DNA of 64,000 nucleotides from Linnemannia schmuckeri (taxonomy: Eukaryota > Mortierellomycota > Mortierellomycetes > Mortierellales > Mortierellaceae): the NCBI GenBank assembly GCA_029449235.1, contig JANATG010000021.1:599501-663500 (forward strand), read 5' to 3'. Positions 51,853-62,187 of the stretch are shown in pieces. Each line of letters opens with the position of its first letter. Position 1 is the stretch's first letter. Position numbers and translations under genes: made by a program. A model generated the notes under the pieces. That model was given only the letters and a program-made list of their open reading frames with translations. It searched no databases and was not told the DNA's origin.

Positions 51853-53120
51853 TTAGTGATCCATGCCAACGACCTCAGTCTTGCCGACCAAGTATCCGCG
51901 ATTTGCCTCGTCCGAGTAGAAGGCAATGTCCTTCTTCTTCATGGGGCGGGCAAAACGGGGAAGCTCCTCAAACTTCTCGGGCTTTGTGAGGACGCGGAGA
52001 CCCAACTTGTTGTAGTAGACGCTTGTGATCTTTCCGCCGCAAGCCTCGATCGCCTTGATGGCCGATTTCGAGGCCCTCGAGACCTCAATGTTGATGGGGG
52101 TCTTGAAGTCTGCCTTGCCCTATCGGATATTATAAAAAAAAGCCGATTTCATGATTAGTGTCCTGATCTAAGGATAGTCTTTGATTCCCGAGTCACTGTG
52201 AAAAGAGCCTGGGATCATGTTCCTGATCTGAAGTTCGCATTTGAGTCCTGCGCAAGTTGAAAGTAAGGAACTTACGTCGCCCAAGAGTTTGACGCCGTCC
52301 TCGATGTTATGGATGCACCGTGAGTCGAGAAGGTGCTTCATGGTGATGGTCTGTGTAGCATCGATACGTCCTGACTCGATCCAGAATTGAAGGCGATCCA
52401 AGTTCAAAGGCTGGTAATCCTTGTGCTCACTATCAATTTTGAAAAAACAGCAAAGTAAACACAGTTAGCATCATGCTAGAGAATACAAAAAAAAAGAATA
52501 CTAGCAGGGCAGAGATGAAATATGAGACGGTGATTAAAATGGGGGCACGTACGGGTTCTTGAAGCCGCGCTTAGGAAGTCTGTCAATGATACGGGTCTGA
52601 CCACCCTCGAAGCCGGGCTTGGGTTGACCGCCGTTTCCGGAACGGGCCTTCTGACCCTTGTGACCACGGGCAGCAGTGTTACCCTTTCCTGAACCCTGAC
52701 CACGACCGACACGGAGACGCTGTTGTTTTCATGGGTGGGCAATGATTGTTGTGTGAGTATTTTTTCGATTTGATTTTCAGGTACAGTTTCTCTGGTTATC
52801 CTATGCCCTATAGCGTTTCTTGTCCTGCATTGTGAGCAAATCCATTTCTCCTGTTTCGCAAAACATGCAAGCAAAAACCACCTGCGCTACATTCCGAAGA
52901 GAAAAAGTGTGTGTGTGTATGTCGGTACCTGGGATTTCGATCCGGGGTTGTCGTTAAGGTTAGAGAGATCAATAGGGGAAGGGGCGCTGGTGGCGGCAGG
53001 GGTGGAATAAGTACGGGCGATGGCGGTTGTTGAGGAACGGAGGAGGAGGGTCGATTGGGCGGTGTTGACGGGGTATAAGCCGAGGCTTGAGAGCCTTGAT
53101 GCCAGACGGGAGACAGACAT
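51853..53120 (-). CDS. MRPL10: Mitochondrial large-subunit ribosomal protein uL15m, 259 aa
   Basis: Exons 53120-52929, 52719-52553, 52429-52276 and 52119-51853 join in phase. Residues 1-40 are basic and Ser/Thr-rich without acidic residues (MSVSRLASRLSSLGLY), a mitochondrial presequence. Exon 2 holds the conserved L15 start RVGRGQGSGKGNTAARGHKG and GFEGGQTRIIDRLPKRGF; exon 3 the YQPLNLDRLQFWIESGRI block; exon 4 the C-terminal IEVSRASKSAIKAIEACGG signature and a fungal-mitochondrial extension. uL15m binds 23S-type rRNA near the central protuberance of the mitoribosome. The gene is divergent from the TCD gene. Confidence 0.93.
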
Positions 53121-53554
53121 TGTGTGTATTGGGTGTGTATGTATGGTTAATGGAGAAGAGAGAGGAGTGAAGTTGAGTGAAGTAACCAAGTAGCGGAGGT
53201 GCCGAATGCAGCAAGGTTGCAGGTGAGAGAGTGACTGGGGGTTTTGTTTACTGCCGTCAAATGGTGTGACTGTGAATTTTCATTTCATTTCAGTTCACTT
53301 GAGCGCATAAAAAAAAGTTGACTGTAGACACACTCACCTTTGCACATCTCTCTGTTCGACTCGTCCATTGACAGGAGGCAGACACTGTACTATACCAAGA
53401 CCCAAGACCACTATCGCTGCAAAGGAGCAAGGACACAGCAGGAGGGCTATTACTGAATATCAACTTAGACGAGCGACAGAACAACACTTTGCCTAGACGA
53501 GTATTACGCGGTCGCCTTAATACTTCATATTTATCAACACACGTTCAACAAACC
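53121..53554. promoter_or_regulatory. Shared divergent promoter, uL15m / TCD-type gene
   Basis: 434 bp separate the two start codons and must hold both promoters. I see no strong TATA box; pyrimidine tracts lie on each side. Confidence 0.6.
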
Positions 53555-55369
53555 ATGTCGGGAATGTCCTCCTTCCTCGAGCGGGTCTCGGCCTCAGGAG
53601 CAGCCGCAGGATTGAACTCCCAGGCGACCAAATTTACCGCAGTTGCTCTTGCTGCCTCCTTCACCACCGCAACGCTCATCCTCTCTATCCAAGGGTCTCA
53701 CCGCAAGCGACGCGTCCGCCAGCTCAAGGACGATCTCCGCAAATCGATCCCCCCACCGCCTGCATTTGATGCTCACTCAGATCTAGTCAATAACAATAAC
53801 TATACTGGAGCTGCACCTACTACATTACCAGGACTGCCACCATTACAGCAACAAGGAGCAGGAGTAGGAGTAAGAGGATCGTTGCTGCTGGATGGTGCGT
53901 TGCAGATGGACGAGGAGCTTGTCAGAGAGCAATTGGCGAGAAATATAGCTTTTTTGGGAGAGGAGGGTGTTGACAAGCTCCGCAAGTCGTTTGTCGTCAT
54001 TGTTGGGGCCGGTAAGGACTAATTCATGGTCACTGTGTTCTGCTCTAGGATAAACAATTGGATCGATAATGTCTCAACAGCACCTCTAATCATTGTTATT
54101 ACATACCTCACACTTTTAGGTGGTGTCGGAAGTTGGGCGGCAAGTATGTTGGTCAGGAGTGGGGTGGGAAAGATCAGGATTATCGATTTTGACCAGGTGT
54201 CATTGTCGTCATTGAACCGACACGCAACCGCTGTTCAGGCTGACGTTGGAACCCCCAAAGTCTTAGCGATGAAGAAGGCTTTCAGATCCATCGCCCCTTG
54301 GGTTGAGGTTGATGCTCGTGTTGAACTTTTCCAAGAAGACTGTGCTGAGGAGTTGCTCTCAGGTAAGGACGACTATCACGTTTTCATGCTATTTGATTCG
54401 TTTGGCGTTTCAAAAGGATGCAGTGATCATCTTGCCTAACCCGTTAATTATTTTTCGGTGTGCGTTTAGGCAACCCTGACTACGTGGTGGACGCGATTGA
54501 TAACATCAACACCAAGCTGGCGCTGCTCAAGTTCTGCTATGATCACAAGATCCCCGTTATGAGTTCTATGGGAGCAGGAGCCAAGGCTGATCCATCGCGT
54601 GTTCAGATCAGCGACATCTCCGAGACGTTTGGTAAAGTAGCAACTACATCCACGCTATTTCTTTCATGCTATTATAAGCTCTGTAATATGCCTTTTTATT
54701 AACGCCCGCTGGAATTCTTATTTTGTCTGCTTCATAGAGGACCCATTGGCAAGAGCGGTGCGCAGGAAGATCAAGAAAATGGGAGTCGATACAGGAATCG
54801 AAGTCGTCTACTCGACCGAGAAGCCCCACCATGTCAAACTCCTCCCTCTGGATGAGACACAGGCACATGAGGCGGATGAATATGCAGCCCTCCCTGATTT
54901 CCGATCCCGTATCCTACCTGTCCTGGGACCTCTCCCTGCCATGTTTGGAATGGCGATGGCGACCTTTATCAGCTGCAAGATTGCTGGATGGCCTATGGAA
55001 CCCTTGCCAATCAAGTGCCGTGAGGGTCTTTATGTCCGTGTGCATCGGGAGTTGAGGGTTCGGGAGAGTAAGTTGGATAAGAGGATTGAGACCATTGCGT
55101 TGGACAGGAGGGATGTCGGATATGTTATTGAGGAGATCTTTAGAGGAAAGAGTGCGCTCTCGGGAAGCATGGAGAAGATTGGGCTCTGCCGGTGGAGACG
55201 GGATAAGCCACTTTCGTTGCAGAACGTGGTGGTGTTGACAAAGTCTGAGCTGGAGAAACATGTCAAGTTGGCTGCAGATGCAAACCTGGTTGAGGTGTAT
55301 GGACAAGATAAAGTTGACGCTGTTGAGGCCATGTTCCGTGAGGAGGCTGAGTTGAGCCGACTTCGTTGA
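53555..55369 (+). CDS. TCD-type tRNA threonylcarbamoyladenosine dehydratase, 497 aa
   Basis: Exons 53555-54011, 54120-54362, 54470-54631 and 54738-55369 join in phase. A probable membrane anchor (FTAVALAASFTTATLILSI) lies at ~28-46, then a linker, then an E1/ThiF-like Rossmann fold with GAGGVGSWAA at ~150-160, DFDQVSLSSLNRH, VVDAIDNINTK and MSSMGAGAKADPSRV. The C-terminal ~200 aa with RVHRELRVRESK and ALDRRDVGYVIEE are as expected for the yeast Tcd1/Tcd2 and bacterial TcdA family, which uses ATP to cyclise t6A to ct6A at position 37 of ANN-decoding tRNAs. Yeast homologues sit in the outer mitochondrial membrane, consistent with the anchor. Cysteines of the Ub-E1 catalytic type are not needed. 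Confidence 0.9.
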
Positions 55370-56043
55370 GTATGGTGGTGGTAGATTTCGTTATTCTTGT
55401 AGATAATTTATTCAGCAGAAGTGTGTATGTATTAGCAACGAGTAAAAAAAAAGTGATACAGAACTATAGGAAACTAGAGGAATGGTGACGCATCTTCTCG
55501 CTCCATCTCTTGTCTAGGTTGCGCGACACATTGCGACTTCGTTTTTGGAAATCTTTGACGAGGTATGATGGACCAATACTCGAAACAGGACAGAATCCAC
55601 TGTTAGTCCCCTCCGCTCCGATGACGAATGAAAGAATGACCATATTTGTGTGTACAAGGGTTATCACGAAGGCGAGTTGATTAAAGAGTGGGGTCGTCTG
55701 AGGACTGTGGAACTTTTTCTTTTACACCCTCTTTCACTCTTTTAGAATATGGGGGTGTCAAACTATTGTATGAAACGTAGTTTTTGTCCAGCCCCTATCC
55801 CTGGGAATTATTTTTTCTTTGTGTGTCACCACTGGTCCACAAAACAACCACAGCAAAAAAATGCAGGGAGAAACGGACGCGCTGCGGTAAACAAAAGAAA
55901 AAAAGAGTACGATCGAATCTTAAGATGGGTGTTCACCAAAATGTGTATATATACGACTACTATTGTCTCTCCTCCTTATCTCCTCCTTTACCCTACCCTT
56001 ACAAACAACCTCAGCAAGAAACAAAAAAACCCCTTTCGAATAA
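55370..56043. other. No gene recognised (674 bp)
   Basis: 3' flank of the TCD-type gene with A runs near 55445 and 55855. Frames here are short and have no family resemblance. Confidence 0.5.
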
Positions 56044-57650
56044 ATGAGCGAAATCTTCCTCCCAGTCGGACCTCTGGTGCTCGTCGTCCAGTCCTTCCCC
56101 AAAAACCGCTTCGGTCACGTCATGACGTCCTCCTGCTCCTCTTCCTCCTGTGTCGCCTCGTTTTCCATCGACAATGGTCGAAGAGCAATATCCTGCACCT
56201 ATAGTGGCCACATCATCCTGCTGGACCTCTCGACTCGGAGCGGAGCCCATTCGGCTGCCGACAATGCCGCCCAAGAAACCATAACTCTCGGACCCTCCAA
56301 AAGGGGACCGAATCTATGCCGAGAGCGTTATAAAGATTATGGGATTTGTTGATCAGGAAGGGAGGACGGCGTTTTTGATGAAGTTCCTGATTCAGAAGCC
56401 GTGGATGATTTTGGGAATTGGATCGGATAATGATGGTGATGAGGAAGAGGACGAGGAAGAGGTAGAGGAGGAGGAGGAAACCTTGAACGAGAGTGAAGAT
56501 GATAATGATGGTCATGGTTCTGAAAGCGGCAACAATACAGCGCCTTCCGACCCCTAGGCCGAAAATGATAACGACAACAACGATCAAGGTCGTGGTTCTG
56601 AAAAGAAGGTCCTCCACAACAACCACGGCTCTGACGAGAAGGAGAAGAGTTCCAAGAACAATACCGACGACGACAAAGACGGTGGTGCCTTCAACAAAGA
56701 GAAAAAGCCCTCAACCTCAATCTCCAGCTCCACGCGATCCCTTCAAGCCAAAAAGCCAGCGACGACGAAGCCCAAACAGGCGACAAACGACACCGTCAAC
56801 ATTCACGCCAAATCTCTTTCGGCTCCAGCCACGATAGCGATTCTTATAATGCAGACGACGAAGCCGTCTCTGATATCTATGCGAGTAGGAGGCGACTCCT
56901 TGGTCCCTATTATAGTAAGCACGCTCGTTGGTTGGAGATTGCGGACGGGTCGTCGCATTTTGAGATTGTTGATCTCGTGAAAAATAGACCAAGGAGATCT
57001 TCGGAGGAAGACGAAGAAGGGTCGGAGAAGCTAAGCGAGTCGATGAAGGTGCATGATGGCTCGCCTGAACAGCTGCAGGGTTCGGTTGAAGACCAGGATA
57101 CTGGAGGAGAGGAGCGTGAGCCTGGCGAGGAGGAGACTGATGAGTCTGAAGAGGGGTTGAGGAGGAGGACGATAAGAGGGAACCTGACAAGATGGGCCAC
57201 AACTCTGATGAGGAGTCCAACGACGACAACGACAACTCTGACGACGAAGAGGAACCTGGCAACAATAGCGACGGCTCTGATCATGAGGAATCCGCCGACG
57301 ATGACGACGACGAGGAGATAGAAGGTTCCACCAGCAACGACGTGGAAGAGTCCGGCAGCCGCGATGGTTCGCGCACCAAAGACGATGATGTCTCCGTCGC
57401 CACCAGCGACGAAAAGTCCAGCTCCGATAGCGAAACCGAGGAGTCAGAGTCAGAGTCAGAAGATACATTCTTCGAGGATAACGACGAGAGTGGCCCCTTC
57501 GAATACGGCTCTGCTAACGACGACAACCGGAGCGGGAGCAGCGACTCTGAACCGCGAGGTAACGCTTACCACTATGGCCTGGCTTTGGATGACGACGATA
57601 GCTTTGGGTTTGAATCTGAAACTGATGAGTCGAACGAGGAGGAGGACTAG
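56044..57650 (+). pseudogene. Acidic Asp/Glu/Ser-rich protein gene, decayed
   Basis: Coding-like pieces lie in three frames: ~56160-56557 (IYAESVIKIMGFVDQEGRTA, vaguely like the first strands of a chromodomain, then a poly-Glu/Asp stretch), the same frame continuing after a TAG at 56555-56557 (KKPATTKPKQATND), then 56860-57190 (KHARWLEIADGSSHFEIVDL) and 57192-57650, a 152-residue acidic tail. The common composition suggests one ancestral gene with a basic/chromatin-like N-terminus and a long acidic tail, broken by at least one stop and two frame changes. An intron-rich live gene is possible, but I could not find splice sites that connect the pieces. Confidence 0.45.
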
Positions 57651-58158
57651 GAGCGGGGGTCAGATGAGGATGAAGATGGAGGTGAAGATGATGATGATCA
57701 ATATAACACTGAGGATGGCGTACGGTCATTCGACAACGACGATAACATCAGTGAGGAGGAGAGTGGAGCCAGTTGAAGTGGTTCTGAGCGCAAACGTCAC
57801 CAAGAGGAGCTCGGTCGAGAAACAAAAAAAAAGTATATATGGATGCTTGTCAAACTTTCATTTATGTTTCAGGAAAGGACTGTGATTTGGTCATTGATCA
57901 AAACTCTGTTGTCTTAGAGTAATCAACCAGTCCTACTTCATTCGCAGCATACAGGAAGAAAGTATGAAAAGAAATAGTTGCTGTTGTTTATTTATGTATG
58001 TGGTAAAGACACAAAAGTCAAAAGGAATGCTGTAAAAAGTGGTATAAATTTGGTATGAGACAAAATCAAAAAGGGAAGACGAGAAATAGGTATCAATCAG
58101 ACCCTCGTTCCCAACACCTAAAACGATCCATGAAAAGTGATTTTTGAGGCTTGGCTCT

Positions 58159-58386
58159 TCATTTCCGCCTCTGAGTCTGGTTGCACAGCGAGCATGTAAA
58201 GACATAGGTGCCATCTTCTTCCTGGGTGTAGGACAAGCCTTCAGCCTTGTTGCAGCAGGGACAGGATTGCTCGTTCCTGTCAATCTTAAATGCAATGTCG
58301 ACTCCTTTCAACACCACTTGGACGGAGAGAGGCGAGACGGTCACATCGAGGTTGCCCCTAGAATGCGATGATGTGTTAGATCCCAT
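58159..58386 (-). CDS. MGSN zinc-ribbon small protein, 75 aa (copy 1)
   Basis: The ATG at 58384-58386 is preferred over an upstream extension because the paralogue at 61963-62187 starts at the same residue. MGSNTSSHS matches the N-myristoylation pattern (Gly2, Ser6). The middle has VLKGVDIAFKID; the C-terminal half is a zinc ribbon with Cys42-x2-Cys45 (CPCC) and Cys65-x2-Cys68 (CSLC), ending basic (QTQRRK). Prediction: a membrane-associated zinc-binding adaptor. No named family is recognised. It is divergent from the hydrolase-like gene at 59510, with 1.1 kb between the starts, and the same arrangement is repeated 3.8 kb further on. Confidence 0.75.
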   Translation of the reverse strand: MGSNTSSHSRGNLDVTVSPLSVQVVLKGVDIAFKIDRNEQSCPCCNKAEGLSYTQEEDGTYVFTCSLCNQTQRRK

Positions 58387-59509
58387 GGTTGTTGTGAGAA
58401 AAAAAACCTTGCAAGACTGGAGTTGGTTGAGAGAAGGTTGCTGTTTGCTTTGACGTATTGTTTGTTTGTTGAAAAGGTGGTGTAAGAAATTATCATGAGG
58501 GAAACTCCGGGTAGATATATGTTTTTTTTTACGAGTACTGCGCGAAGCGGCGAGGAAGTGGAGAGTCGACAAAGAAGGGACAGGAAGTGGGCAGGCAGGT
58601 GAAGGCGATGCTCTTTTTTCTTGGCAGCATTCAAATTCCAAGGGGGAAGTACAATGTCATCAGCTACCTTAACGCTTCGCCAGAGCTGCGGCTCATAGGC
58701 GGTCTGTGTTCGGATGAGAAAGTGTTCCGTAAAGGCTGAAGAGAGTGACCAAGGCGAAAAAGTGCATATTCCGTTGGGAATAAAAAGGAAAAGTGACGAC
58801 GCAACCTTTTTTCAAAAGTTTATGATTTTTGTCTCGCCACCTCTTGGTCTGGCCAATGGGGGAGTGAGTGGGAATGATCTCAAATGTCATGGGAGCTATG
58901 CACAGGTACAGGATATGTTCATGCGCCTCTTTTTTCTCATAGACTGAGGAAGAGCCTTGCCTTGCTCGTGGCAAAGGCTGTAGAAATGTCGAAGGAAGGG
59001 ATGAATGTTCCAATTGACTCATTCACAATTAATATTTGGTTGTCTCTCTATCAATTGATCAATTGATCAATTGAAGTGTCCTCGCCAAGTCTGTGATCTC
59101 CTTCACTCCCTTCCTTTGGCAAATGCTATAGTGTATACATATTTTTCTCATTTTTCTTTTGTTTATTTTCTGCGGCACCTTTGCTTTTACCACTTCTTCG
59201 CCCTCGTTCAAACATCATATATGATTTTCTATCATTGTCCTTGCCTCCCTCCTTATTTTTACCTGCATCAATGGTGATGTCGAAGTATCGATGGTCTCTG
59301 AGACCCTCGCCTTACCTTATTTAAGGTCTCATTTTTTTTCGCTCTAACCCCAACCCCATCACCATTCTCTACACTTCACCACAAGTACGTTCCCTTCCAG
59401 TGGCAGCGAGTTTCGATAGTGAAAAAGAAAGAGAGAGACAAAGAGAGAGGTTCTACTACTATCATTACGAACAAACACTAATATAGATTACTCTTATTGC
59501 TTTGCCAGC

Positions 59510-60070
59510 ATGACACCAGACCTTAGAGAAGCGTCGCAACGACGCCTCCAAGCCCTTCTCGACAATTCGTCCGACTGCGAGGTCCGAGGAACCATCTCTA
59601 TTATCTACGAGCAACTCACCCACCTCACGTGGGTTCCTGGTTACAGAGACAACAACACCAGCCCGAAATCCAAGCACTGGAAACTCGTCATCCAGCTCGG
59701 ATTTGACAAATTCGTCCTCGAGTTCCTCGAGAATAACCAAGAGAGCCACGAGGGTTTGGTGTTAGTGTCGCCATACACTCCCAGCATGAAAAAGTACAAC
59801 ACGTATCTACTAGGCAACATCGTCATCAATATGTTGACCTTCTACCGGGATATCTCGTTCATGTTGACCAACTGTACGGCCTATAGTATCACCAACTGCA
59901 ACTGTCAGCACTTTGTACAAGGATTCCTGTTCCTTTATGCAAAATGCTTCGAGACCAGGACGGAATTGCTTACAGAGATCTTAGATATGATACCCCACAA
60001 GGTCACTAAACGGGCGGTCCTTGCCTCGATGTGCAGTAATGGCTCTCAGGTCCATTCCTCTTCACCTTGA
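59510..60070 (+). CDS. LRAT/PPPDE-like permuted papain-fold protein, 186 aa (copy 1)
   Basis: A single-exon frame from the ATG at 59510. Family marks shared with the two paralogues below: a helical N-terminus, IIYEQL, TWVPG, KHWKLVIQLG with His56, LEFLEN, LVLVSPY, YLLGNI, and NCNCQHFVQGF with Cys132. A His at the start of a beta strand and a later N-C-x-H-F helix is the signature of circularly permuted NlpC/P60 enzymes such as LRAT/HRASLS (acyltransferase or phospholipase) and PPPDE (deSUMOylase) proteins. Which reaction it performs cannot be read from the sequence. No signal peptide; presumably cytosolic. It is the divergent partner of the zinc-ribbon gene at 58159-58386. Confidence 0.75.
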   Translation: MTPDLREASQRRLQALLDNSSDCEVRGTISIIYEQLTHLTWVPGYRDNNTSPKSKHWKLVIQLGFDKFVLEFLENNQESHEGLVLVSPYTPSMKKYNTYLLGNIVINMLTFYRDISFMLTNCTAYSITNCNCQHFVQGFLFLYAKCFETRTELLTEILDMIPHKVTKRAVLASMCSNGSQVHSSSP

Positions 60071-60476
60071 CCCTATACCCTCGCTCCAAAGTGGGTGAGG
60101 CGGAAATAAATAATTTCTTTATATATCAAACTCATGTCAGATACTAGGCAGTGCACTGATTCTGTCTTGGAGGCGTAGTAATGTAAAAAGTACAGAAACA
60201 ACAGACAAACGAGTGCAAAACAACTAAGAAAAAAATGACATTAACATCACATTACCATCACCTCTCTTGCTAATGCTTCTCACATCACTTTCGCGTCGTC
60301 ATTACTGTACAATTCAGGGTATCTGTATATTTGTTCAATGGTGAGGTATGCAGCCGTATGTTTACAGAGAGTGAGAGGGAGATAATGAAGAGAGATGGAA
60401 AGAAGTAGAGAGGAACGGAGAGGGGCGCAGAGGGGCGGAGAGGGGCGGAGGCGGAGAAAGAGAGGGCGTGAGGATG

Positions 60477-61124
60477 CTATATATATCCACAGTTTGGAGA
60501 TGACAGAACAAGCGATCTGGATTTCGTGCTCAAACCGAACAACCGTGCCGCTCTTTCCACTGGACTCAGACTCTCCTGGGACTGCATCCGTTTCTTCCCA
60601 ACACCGCCATTACGGACTGACCGCTTCATGACAGCCCCAAATTGATAAGTTGGGTTGATCAGGTATCCACTCTCCTCAACAAACGCAAGGAAATGGCGAA
60701 CAAAGTGCTGACAATTCCGTTTCCGAAGGTTGTAGGTCGTCCACTTGGAAAACTCGTCCTGGATCCATTTGAACATGACATACGAGCTCATCTCACTAAG
60801 ATCACCCAAAGGATACCGTGTTGTTCCTTTTTGATGGAAATCTCCTGCGTCGAATGCGCCCACCATGACAATGCCCTGTTGACTGACAAGACTGTTCTCG
60901 AGAAATTCGAGTGTGAAGCAATCAAAGCCCAACTGGACGACGAGACGCCAGTGTTTGATCTGTCGAAAGGACTCGCCGTCCCCCTTTCCTGGTAGCCATT
61001 GTAGGTCGCCCACTCGCTCGTAGACGATATAGACTTTTCCTTCGACTTGGTCAGTTGTTGACATCTCAACCATGTCATGAATCATCTGTTTCATGGCGGG
61101 TCGAAGTAACCGAGCTCTGTCCAT
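60477..61124 (-). CDS. LRAT/PPPDE-like permuted papain-fold protein, 215 aa (copy 2)
   Basis: The ATG is at 61122-61124. The same succession as copy 1: VYIVYERV, LQWLPG, KHWRLVVQLG (His58), TLEFLEN, GIVMVGA, RYPLGDL, and RKRNCQHFVRHFL (Cys138). The C-terminal ~60 residues are longer and Ser/Arg-rich (KRSVRNGGVGKKRMQSQESL), perhaps regulatory. It lies tail-to-tail with copy 1 (406 bp between the stops) and is the only member without its own adjacent divergent zinc-ribbon gene; it shares orientation with the zinc-ribbon gene at 61963. Confidence 0.75.
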   Translation of the reverse strand: MDRARLLRPAMKQMIHDMVEMSTTDQVEGKVYIVYERVGDLQWLPGKGDGESFRQIKHWRLVVQLGFDCFTLEFLENSLVSQQGIVMVGAFDAGDFHQKGTTRYPLGDLSEMSSYVMFKWIQDEFSKWTTYNLRKRNCQHFVRHFLAFVEESGYLINPTYQFGAVMKRSVRNGGVGKKRMQSQESLSPVERAARLFGLSTKSRSLVLSSPNCGYI

Positions 61125-61962
61125 TCTAGTATTCTAAGTTTTTTTGTCATTGCAAGTGCAAATGCTCTTATTAGCGATGAAAGAATAATGTCTACAACAG
61201 CGAATAGCACTTTCATAAAGGTATGAACTTGGAGAATAACGAGAGAAAGTGTGTGCATACCTGTGGAGTTAGATAGTGATTAAAGGAACGGTGAAGGGAG
61301 TACTAGGAACGTACCATAAAGCGGGTGAGTGTAGTGAAGCGAGGATGTATGTGTGAATGTGTGTGTCCGGCAAAGAAGTGCCTGTGGTTGGCAGGATGGC
61401 GAAGAAGTGTATGGTAATTTTGAAAGGTGGCAAAAAAGAAATAAAGAGATACACAGCTGGGGTCCTCACTCTTTTTTCATTTTGTGGGCGAGAAAGTGAC
61501 GAATGCGCTTTTTATCACATGCGACACAGCATCCCTTAGCTTTGCCATACGCTGAAAATTTTGTTTGTGGAATGGCAAAGCAATGGCAAAGCAATAGGAT
61601 GAGAGCAAGAGGGAAACATTTTGATTTGTGACCTGTCTCGCATGCATGATCAGGGCTCACAAGGCTTTATTTCTTTGTATCTGTCTGAATCTGATCAAAA
61701 GGGGAGGGAATGAGGGAAGAAAGGAGGAGGAAATGTCTTTAGTTGAACGAGAGGGTGAAAGAAGGAGGGAAACAAAAAATACGGCTTCCTATATATGAAA
61801 ACATCCTCATCAGGTGGGCGAAGACAAGAGAGGTGAGGTAAAGTGGCGCAGGCGACTCTCATCCTCCACCTCTCCCCTTCACCCTTTTGTAGACTGGCAT
61901 TATCCTCCTCCGATTCCTTGAATCATTCTCTGCCTGACTCCATGAATGGTCCTCTCTACCAC
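61125..61962. other. No gene recognised (838 bp)
   Basis: Upstream region of the 60477-61124 gene and 3' flank of the zinc-ribbon gene copy 2. Purine-rich and repetitive in parts (GCAATGGCAAAGCAATGGCA near 61578). Confidence 0.5.
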
Positions 61963-62187
61963 TTATTTCCGTTTCTGGATACTTTTACACAACGAACACT
62001 CAAAGACATATAGATTCTCCCTCTGGACATAGGACATGCCTCCCTTCTTCTGACAACTGGGGCACTCTTGCTCGCCGTTGTCGATCCTGCGGGCAATGTC
62101 GATCCCCTTGGCCGTGATCTGCGGTGAGGACGGTTTGTCGAGTTCGTCAAAGTCTACAGTGGAATGCGACGATATGTTGGAACCCAT
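61963..62187 (-). CDS. MGSN zinc-ribbon small protein, 74 aa (copy 2)
   Basis: The ATG is at 62185-62187. MGSNISSHS again fits N-myristoylation. ITAKGIDIARRID parallels copy 1; the ribbon is Cys42-x2-Cys45 (CPSC) and Cys64-x2-Cys67 (CSLC), with a basic end (SIQKRK). By eye about half of the positions are shared with copy 1, with conservation strongest at the N-terminal nine residues, the GIDIA/GVDIA block and the Cys-bearing C-terminus. That pattern points to selection on lipidation and zinc binding. It is divergent from the third hydrolase-like gene at 63669. Confidence 0.75.
   Translation of the reverse strand: MGSNISSHSTVDFDELDKPSSPQITAKGIDIARRIDNGEQECPSCQKKGGMSYVQRENLYVFECSLCKSIQKRK

Noticed and set aside
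56717..57468. Minus-strand Ser/Arg-rich frames
   Set aside because: Antisense of Glu/Asp/Ser codons in the acidic gene; composition artefact.
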